From Malurus cyaneus samueli (lineage: Eukaryota > Chordata > Aves > Passeriformes > Maluridae), in contig CM019219.1 of the NCBI GenBank assembly GCA_009741485.1, positions 29,769,064-29,833,063 on the forward strand: a stretch of 64,000 nt of DNA, read 5' to 3'. The number at the start of each line of letters is the position of its first letter. The stretch's first letter is position 1. A program made the translations under genes and the position numbers. Below the pieces are notes generated by a model. It was not told where the DNA came from, ran no database searches, and saw only the letters and a list, made by a program, of their open reading frames with translations. Below are positions 56,501 to 64,000 of the stretch, one piece after another.

Positions 56501-58490
56501 CTATGCTGCTCCTGCTCTCTTTTGTCATCAAATAAGAAGTATGGCAATGTTTGTTCAATATTCCCTGGTCAGAAACTCTGTGTGGAGCAGAGAAGGGTAT
56601 GGGCTGGCTCTGGGCTGCCCATCTGAGCATTCTGGAGCTGCTGCATCCCAGCGCCCCGGGTTTGCTCTTCCTGCAGCACATGGGGGGCAGATGTTGAACA
56701 GCTGGGGCAGAGGGACAGCTGATCTGCTTGGTTATCCAAATATCCCAAGGCCTGGTCATTGGAATGTCCTGTGCTACCCCAGCGTGCACGAAGCATGCTG
56801 TGGAAAAGCTGATGCAGCCCAGTGAATCCAGATGATGATGGTTATGATATTTATATATATATTATGATGATAATGATATTTAGCAGTGAAGAGGTTCTAA
56901 ATTGTGGTCACATTTCTGGGGCATCTCAAAGTTTGGGGGTGTTCTATCTTTGCTTAAAGCCAGAGCCAAAAATCCCACTTGTTTCTACCTTCGAGTGCAT
57001 TCTTTTGGGTTTTGGCAGCAACAAGAGGAGATATAGGAAATACCTCCCCTAGGCTAATATGGACTAATATGGACTTTCTGCTTCCCCCAAAAATCCCACT
57101 GCTAGCAAGAGGAAGCAGAAGAGAGAAGAGGGTGAAATGCAGTGACCTCAGCACCTAAATCATGGTACTTGTGTCAGAAACAGGTCTGCAGTCAAGGCTT
57201 TGGTCATGGATTTTAGTTCTTCCAGGGATGAGTTTCCATTATTCTGCTGACTGTGAAGAGAAACAACTCAAATTCTGGAATCCTTTGGGAGTAGATTCAG
57301 CTCATTACTTTGCTGCAATTTTTATTCGCCCTGGGTAGTTCCCCTATTTCTAAAAATCCCTTTGTGTGCTTCTAACTCTCAAGACTGGGAACATCTCCGT
57401 GGTACTCCCAGCTGCTGGAGAGCTTTTGCTTGACAGGAGCACTTCCATGGAACTCCTGTGTGTTTCCTTTGCTATTGTTTCCAGCTAGAGCAGCTTCAAC
57501 AGAGCTGTTCATGGACAGAGACGATGTAAGTGGGATGCAGAAAGATGTAATGATTCAAGGAAGGGTGACTACAGCAGGGTCACATTTTTTCCAAGGGAGA
57601 AAAGATTTCTCCAGAGCAGCTCCTCATCCTCACTCTGAGTGGCAAACAGAAAATGTTTTTTTTTTTCCTTTTCTTTGGATCCCAAAGGATGTTCCTTTGT
57701 TAGAAACCAAACCTCCACTCCCTCTGTTTCGTGTAGCAAACCTAGAGAAGGCAGAGCTGACTCGGCATCAACTGCCCAGACTTGCAGTCTGTTTCCCTTC
57801 CAAACCCATTCCTGCTGAAATGCTGGAAGCCTGCCCTTGCTGGCTGCTGGATGACTTGGTGGGCAGCAAATTGCTGTTCTTGGGGCCAGATGCTGAAGCC
57901 TGGCCTGATTTTAAGGACCCTCCACTTCCAAAAGTCTCATGGAGGTAACTGGCACAGAACACTTGTGCAGCTGTTCTGTGGGGAGGAGTGGCTCGGTCAC
58001 AATCCCCACTCTGACCTGGAACAAATTCCCCCCTTTGCACCCCAAATCTTGTGTCTTGGGTATGGCTGGACTCCTAAACTGGCTTTGGGAACAGGATCAA
58101 CAGCTTTGGACAGCCACAAACCTGCTTCTAAGCTGTAGTTTGGGGGTGCAGCCAACACGTGGAATGGCAGGTTGGGAATTCCAGGAGCATTTTGAAACAA
58201 ATCCATCCATCTCAGACTGATCCAAGTGCTGTGGATGCAGCTCAGGGGTTGGGAAAGCTGGGAATGTGGGATACTGCAGGGGTGTGGTGTGAGGGTTTGG
58301 AGCAGGTGCTGCATGGCTGGAAGGTTGGAGAAGCCCTGCAAGGGTTTAGGGAAGAACCAGCGTAAACAACACAAAAGTTTGGGATGGTCCCATGCAGGGG
58401 CAGAAGCTGGAATTCTTGTGGGTCGCTTCCAAGGCAGGATATTCCAGGATTATGTGAACACTGAGATGTGGGAGAAAACAGCACAGGAAT
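56501..58490. other. No gene recognised
   Basis: About 2 kb of mixed sequence. A TA-rich microsatellite lies at about 56847-56880 and the second copy of a dispersed 69-bp segment at 56996-57064. The + open frame 57430-57948 (172 codons) has a hydrophobic start but no recognisable family. Confidence 0.55.
56996..57064 (+). repeat. Dispersed 69-bp segment, copy 2
   Basis: Partner of 54311-54379. It is followed by a small extra tandem of taatatggac. Confidence 0.7.
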
Positions 58491-58965
58491 CACAGAATCA
58501 TGGAATGGTTTGAGTAGGAAGGACCTTAAATCCCAGCCAGTGCCACCCCTGCCATGGCAGGGACACCTCCCACTGTCCCAGGCTGCTCCCAGCCCCAATG
58601 TCCAGCCTGGCCTTGGGCACTGCCAGGGATCCAGGGGCAGCCACAGCTTCTCTGGGCACCCTGTGCCAGGGCCTGCCCACCCTCCCAGGGAACAATTCCC
58701 AATTCCCAATATCCCATCTGGCCCTGCCCTCTGGCAGTGTGACCCCATTCCCTGTGTCCTGTCCCTCCATCCCTTGTCCCAGTCTCTCTCCATCTTTCCT
58801 GTCAGCCCCTTCAGGTCCTGCAAGGCCACAGTGAGGTGACCCCAGAGCTTCTCCTGTCCAGGCTGAACAATCCCAGCTCTCCCAGCCTTTCCTTATCATC
58901 TCCATGGCCTCCTCTGGACTCCTTCCAGCACCTCCATGTCCTTCCTGTGCTGGGGATCCTAATTC
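58491..58965 (-). mobile_element. CR1 LINE 3' segment, about 475 bp, minus strand
   Basis: Starts cacagaatcatggaatggtt and continues through the reverse complement of the same CR1 text as 53956-54182, then further upstream (ccaggctgaacaatcccagc, ggcctcctctggactccttc). The longest copy of this subfamily in the window. Confidence 0.92.
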
Positions 58966-60224
58966 ATCTTCTGGTACAAATCACCACTTTAGTGCTCAGG
59001 GATGGGTCACAGTGAGAATTCAGCCTCTGCACAGGGTCTTTGGGACCCAAAAGCCTCACTGCTCGGAATAGGGGTCACCAGGCAGCTGGGCTGAGCTCCT
59101 CCATGGTCCTGCCAGCCTCTGCAATCCTTGACCCCTCCCCTGACCACCCCTCACCTCCACTCGAGCCACACAAGCAGCACCAACTCCCTGTGCTGCCTCT
59201 GCAGAGCTGCTCAGCAGTGCCATGCCTTGCTCCTTGGATTTTCCAACTCAATCACGCTGCATCCTGGGCTTGCTTGATCCACTCGGGGAGCAGAGTGGTG
59301 CTGAAAGCCCCAGTGGCTCCTTTTGAAGTTGATTTTGTCCATTCTGCCCCACATGTGGTTTTTCCTGTGCTGCAAGGGCTGGATTTCCAAACAGACATTG
59401 TGGAGCCTGGTGTGCCCAACAACTTTTTTAACGAGGCTTTCCAAATGTTTCAGACAGGAAGACCTAAATATTAACGCTCCTCGGAAAACAAGGAACTTGA
59501 ACCCACTGCTGCTGATCAGTTCCTGATTTCCAGAGGTGCCGCAGCTCCTTAGCTCCAAGATAAGACTTGTGTGTATTTTTGTGTTCAGCAGTAATTCAAA
59601 TTCAGCTGTGTGCATCACTAGGACTGTGAGAAGTGTCTCTCTTGCTGTTGTGTCTAAGTGAAGACCCCATGGAATAATTTAGTCCTGTTGTTTGGGCAAA
59701 GTGTGAGAGAGAAAGAAAACAGGGAAGTCTGAGAAGAGAAAATTGAGGTGTTTGTGTAAGGCTGGCAGAGGTGATGGAGCTGGTGGTGTAAAATGGGTGT
59801 TGGCTGCTGCAAAAAGCAATTTACCTCGCTGACCAATATCCCCTTGGCTGCATTTCCATGCTCATTCCACAGCCTGCACATTCCTGATTTTCCCACTCTT
59901 TTATTTCTACTGGTGCCTAAAATCTGGCGTGGCACAACCACTTGAGACTAAAAGTAATGACAGGTCTGTCCCCACTCCCAGACCTGTGGCAATGCAGAAC
60001 CCCTTCCCCCTTGCCTGTGGGATGGCTCTGAAATCCTTGGGGTTCTCTCACATTACTGTGGTTTGGGTGGATATCAGGTAAATCAGCCAAACCTTGAGAA
60101 GACGCTGCAAGCCTGGAGGTCAGGAGATACAAGGAGATGAGAGCCCTCAGATGGATCCAGAGGTCAGAGATGAAACTCAGATATGGCCACATCTGCCAGG
60201 GAGGAGGCCACATCTGCACACTGT
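58966..60224. other. No gene recognised
   Basis: Mixed sequence with short ORFs lacking known domains. Confidence 0.55.
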
Positions 60225-60704
60225 TTTGGGACCCTCACTGGAAGGACACGGAGGGGCTGGAGCGTGTCAAGGGAAGGGAGTGGAGCTGGGAAGGGTCTGG
60301 AGCCCCAGGAGCGGCTGAGGGAGCTGGGAAAGGGGCTGAGCCTGGAGCAAAGGAGGCTCCGGGGGGACCTTGTGGCTCTGCACAACTCCCTGACAGGAGG
60401 GGACAGCCGGGGGGGTCGGGCTCTGCTCCAGGGAACAGGGACAGGACAAGGGGAAACGGCCTCAGGCTGGGCCAGGGGAGGCTCAGGGTGGACATCAGCA
60501 GGAATTTCTGCATGGAAAGGGTGCTCAGGCCTTGGCAGGGGCTGCCCAGGGAGCTTTGGAGTGCCCATCCCTGGAGGTGTCCAAGGAAGGGCTGGAGGTG
60601 GCACTCAGAGCTCTGGGCTGGGGACAAGGTGGGGATGGGCACAGCTTGGACTCCATGGGCTGGGAGGGCTTTTCCAGCCTCAGGGATCCTGGGATTCTGT
60701 GATT
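60225..60704 (+). mobile_element. CR1 LINE 3' segment, GC-rich subfamily
   Basis: ctggagcgtgtcaagggaag, ggggaccttgtggctctgca, gcaggaatttctgcatggaa and cctgggattctgtgatt follow the CR1 3' order. Its GC-rich sequence explains several open frames here. Confidence 0.88.
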
Positions 60705-61499
60705 AAGTAGAAACTTTTTTGAATTGTAGACAGGATATGAGGATTGATTAAATACAATCCATGAGGTAGAAGGAGGTACTGGAGGAAACAGAAAAGAGAA
60801 AAGGGAGGAGTTTCAAGCTACACAATCCCACAATCCAGCTCATTCTCGTACTGTAAAATTTAGGAAGACTTTGTAGGTTTAAGGCTTTAAGCTCTGGCTG
60901 CAATTCAGGAAGCAGCTTTCTAATTCTATGGAATACCAGAATTCATTGATTGCTTCCTATCAATGAAGCATTTCTTAATGCACCACTTTGAATTCTGGCT
61001 TTCCAAATAGCAGTGGCAAAAGAGAGAGTCTGCCCCAAAGTGTCCCTGAAGGAATTTTCAGCACCTTGATTCTGGCATCATTGTGTAAATCCCAAATAAA
61101 CTCCAGCAGAATTTCTCCCCGCAACTGGGATGTGATAAGATATTAAATCTGTCAGTGATTCCGAGCAAACCCTTCACTGGAACTGTGAGATTGACAGGAT
61201 GTGTGTGGAACAGGCAGCTTGACAAAATGCCTTTGGAATCTTCCCTCGGAGGCACCTTCCTGCACGCTCTCCGCATGCTGCTCGGGAAGGAGGAAGTGAT
61301 CCTTAATCCCATGGGAATGTTGGCTCTTGACACCCGTGCTTCTTCTCCTCCCAGCACACCTGGAATTTGCTGCCCCTCAGGGACAGCCTTCGGAGCCCTT
61401 TGCCAGAGGAAATCATCCCCAGGGATGATGGTCTCCGGGGGCTTTAGCAAGATAGGGTGGGGAGAACCCTAAAGGGGTTCTAAAAGGATCTAAATCCAT
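60705..61499. other. No gene recognised
   Basis: Between two CR1 copies. AT-rich, no supported feature. Confidence 0.55.
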
Positions 61500-61905
61500 T
61501 GGAGAGGGTCTAAAGGAGGGACACAGGGGTGGGGAAGGGTCTGGAGGGGCCACACGAGGAGCAGCTGAGGGCACGGGGTTTGTTCAGCTGGAGCAGAGAA
61601 CACTGAGCTCAGACCTCAGCAGGGGCTGCAGCTCCGATTTCTGCTCCCCAGGACAGGAACAGGACCCAGGGAATGCTGGAGCAGCACCAGGGCAGGGTCA
61701 GGCTGGAGATCAGGGAAGGTTCTTCTGTCCCCAGAGGGTGCTGGCACTGCCCAGGCTCCCCAGGGAATGGGCACAGCCCCGAGGCTGCCAGAGCTCCAGG
61801 AGTGTTTGGACTCCACAGGAGGGGATTATTGGGGGGGTCTGTGCAGGGCCAGGAGCTGATGATCCTTATGGATCCTTCCAGCTCAGAATATTCCGTGACT
61901 GTTCA
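61500..61905 (+). mobile_element. CR1-like LINE fragment
   Basis: gaagggtctggaggggccac, gttcagctggagcagagaac, gatccttatggatccttcca and gaatattccgtgactgttc correspond to a diverged CR1 3' end. Confidence 0.75.
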
Positions 61906-62690
61906 TCCTTTCCCTTTCCTTGTCCAGCCTGTGCTGAGGGAGAACTGATTCACCAGGAACATCTGCGCTCCCATGGCCCTGCTTTCCAAGCAGCCATGCC
62001 TTGTGGGGTGTCCCACACTCAGGAATTCAGATTGGGAAGAGGTAAAGAAAGGTTAAGCAGATGAGTCATGGTGGGCTGGAGAATCGAAGAAGAATCTTCT
62101 CTGAGTCGTAGGTGGGTGAGATTCTTGCAACATTCGAGCTGGTGCCTCCCCTGGGCCTCTCCTGATATTCACCTCTCCACTAAAAACCTCCCTGGTGCTC
62201 CTCGTCCTGCTCCTGCAGAATGTGGGATCTGGTTCCTTGTGGGATTTATCCCTTTGAGGGTGGTTCTTGTGTGTCTCCTGTGCCCAGCCCTTCCCCAGCT
62301 AACTCGGAATGGATGGATCTGGTTATTCCCAGTGGATGCTGCAGGAGCAGCTCTCTGGACTTGCTCCAGCTGGTTCTCACTTCCAGGAAATACATTGGGC
62401 AGTACAGGACGAGACCTCCTGGATACACAATGAATTACACAGCAGAACATCCCCTTTTCCTGCTGAAAATTAAGATGTTCTGCTCAGAAATGATAGAAAA
62501 GGGCTGGTTTTGTTGTTTTTTTTTTTTTTTCCATTTGTAAAAATAAATGAGAGAAAAAAAAACAAGATGGGAAGGAGATATGTTATTGTCATTTTTATTT
62601 AAAGCACCTTCACATAAAATCTCTTCCTCCTTTCTGAGGACGTTCTACATTGGACCAATTCTACTGCTATCTGAATAATTCCTTGGGTGT
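61906..62690. other. No gene recognised
   Basis: Mixed sequence, with a T run at 62516-62530 and an A run at 62552-62561. No supported gene. Confidence 0.55.
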
Positions 62691-62870
62691 AGAATCACAG
62701 GATTCGGAATGGTTTAGGTTGGAAATGACCTTTAAGCTCCTCCAGTTCTATACCCTGCCAGCTCCCACTATCCCAGGATGTCCTGGTCCCCATGCCCATG
62801 GCAGGGGGTGGAACAGGATGAGCTTTAAGCTCTTTTTCAAGCCAAACCATGTTGGTACTCCATGATCTTC
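62691..62870. mobile_element. Two abutting CR1 fragments in opposite orientation
   Basis: 62691-62760 (agaatcacaggattcggaat, ggttggaaatgacctttaag) reads as minus-strand CR1. 62761-62870 (ctatcccaggatg, catggcagggggtggaacag, actccatgatcttcc) reads as plus strand. Confidence 0.65.
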
Positions 62871-63238
62871 CAGTGCATTTACAAATATCCAAGAGCAAAC
62901 CCACTGCCACATTTCTTTACAACAACTGAACATTATTAATTTATTCCTATTGTTTCCTGAAAAATAAAGCCATTGAGATGCTTTAATGCTTAGAAAAATG
63001 AACAAAAAATTGCTCCACTTACTTAATATTGAGATTTATTAATATTAGATATTTATGGGCCGGGGAATGAAATTCTTGAGAGGGAAAAAGCCAAAGCTAT
63101 GGTTTTGGTGGCCCTCAGGCCATCGTTTCTCAACTGGAAAGTTGAGGCACATGCCAGAGAGCCTTGGATGAAAAAATCAGGAACAGCCTGAGCAAGGTTA
63201 GGAAAGGGAAACTGAGCTGTGAAATTGCTGTAGTTGGG
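62871..63238. other. No gene recognised
   Basis: AT-rich stretch without identifiable features. Confidence 0.55.
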
Positions 63239-63357
63239 AAAATGAGCCATGAGCTCCATGGAAAAGGCTGGACTGCCCCAGGGAGGAGGATTTCCATGGG
63301 CAAAATGAGCCACGAGCTCCATGGAAAAGGCTGGACAGCCCCAGGGAGGAGGATCTC
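63239..63357 (+). repeat. 63-bp tandem duplication
   Basis: aaaatgagccatgagctcca starts at 63239 and recurs at 63302 (one base changed). Unit 1 is 63239-63301 and the second copy is nearly complete to 63357. Confidence 0.9.
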
Positions 63358-63904
63358 AGCCCCACGAATGCCCTGGGGAGAGGAGGCAAGTGAGACTGGG
63401 AAGGGGGAATGAGGGATTTGTTGTGTCATGTTTTGGGATTAGAGGATTACGCAGCCAGAAATGATCCCATCCCTGCTTCTTTTCATCCAGCAGATGCCTC
63501 TGAGCAGGTGGGATGTCCCAGCTGCAGGGAATGGCAGAGGGAGGATGAAATTTGGTAACAGGGAAGGAATCTCATGGCTCTTCACCAGGGAGAGAAGGAA
63601 TTTGCCTCATCAGTCCCCTCCCAAATTCCTAGCCCATTATTGCCCTTCCCAAGGCAGGGAGTGCATTTGTGAGCTCTCCTCCTCAGAGCAGCAAAAATCA
63701 GTTTTTAGGAAAGCTCGGGATTGGTTCTACTGAAAGAACCTCAGATTTATCTGGCACTGATCAGCTGTGATGATATTGGGGGTGATTCTGGTTCTCCTCA
63801 AGCTCCCTGAGCCTTCAGGAGACCAGTCTGGGAATTTGACCCCAAACTTAACTTCTCTATTTGGCTCTAGGAAGTTAAAAGAGGTGGTGGAAAGAGATTA
63901 GTTT

Positions 63905-64000
63905 TAGATGGGATATTGGGAAGGAATTGTTCTGGGTGCCCAGAGAAGCTGTGGCTGCCCCTGGATCTCTGGCAGTGCCCAAGGCCAGGCTGGACATTGG
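63905..64000 (+). mobile_element. CR1 LINE 3' segment, cut by the window end
   Basis: gatgggatattgggaaggaa to ggccaggctggacattgg is the same subfamily as 53956-54182. An internal deletion removes most of the ccctgggagggtgggcaggc part. Confidence 0.88.

Noticed and set aside
57430..57948. 172-codon + ORF with a hydrophobic N-terminus resembling a signal peptide
   Set aside because: No Cys pattern, family match or exon context. Tempting, but unsupported.
58242..58829. 195-codon minus-strand ORF and opposite-strand 123-codon ORF
   Set aside because: They lie in a CR1 3' end, and the same text recurs at other CR1 copies.
60137..60710. Overlapping ORFs of 146-189 codons on both strands
   Set aside because: CR1 3' segment; GC bias keeps the frames open.
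30901..64000. STOX1 exons
   Set aside because: No winged-helix exon or large third exon found on either strand.
1..64000. CRISPR arrays, operons, bacterial promoters, tRNA or rRNA genes
   Set aside because: Nothing of the kind is present. This is vertebrate nuclear DNA.

Overview
The window is nuclear DNA from a bird, probably a songbird. CR1 LINE 3' ends are scattered through it, LTRs of an avian endogenous-retrovirus type are present, and the introns are compact. Essentially one protein-coding gene can be supported: CCAR1 (CARP1, cell division cycle and apoptosis regulator 1), complete on the + strand. The protein was reconstructed exon by exon. 24 coding exons (6128..30615) sum to 3450 nt including the stop, giving 1149 aa. 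All junctions keep phase, and the product is nearly collinear with the human protein (1150 aa).

Layout. 1-4860 is AT-rich intergenic sequence with a CR1 remnant and one solo LTR (4117-4581). 4870-5740 is a CpG island holding the CCAR1 promoter: two TISU/YY1 elements, CRE-like and E2F-like motifs, and a probable non-coding first exon ending at 5225. 6089-30900 is the CCAR1 body and short 3' UTR. Its introns hold a C/D-box snoRNA recognisable as SNORD98 (about 20270-20338), an antisense solo LTR only 24 nt past a 5' splice site (18283), a probable LTR in intron 2, and one GC-AG intron (donor at 21587). 30900-40250 is AT-rich with no recognised gene. From about 40260 to the end the texture changes sharply. 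It becomes a mosaic of degenerate long-period repeats, pentamer and minisatellite tracts, a third solo LTR, local duplications (about 690 bp at 46.7 and 50.8 kb, with offset 4125) and many CR1 fragments. No gene was found there. STOX1, expected downstream of CCAR1 in the vertebrate order TET1-CCAR1-STOX1-DDX50, is not visible.

Most interesting points. (1) The second of two perfect TISU motifs in the CpG island has an ATG (5052) that stays open and in frame with CCAR1 through the inferred exon 1 / exon 2 splice, predicting a 71-residue N-terminal extension. Two other ATGs in the same exon give a short uORF and a roughly 112-codon ORF overlapping the main start. (2) SNORD98 sits in a CCAR1 intron. 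(3) One intron uses a GC donor. (4) Two short near-perfect direct duplications (53 bp and 38 bp) lie 3-4 kb apart and match no mobile element I recognise. (5) An abrupt junction near 40.26 kb could be a rearrangement or an assembly join. No wholly new biological system was identified. Everything was read by eye, without alignment or folding software.
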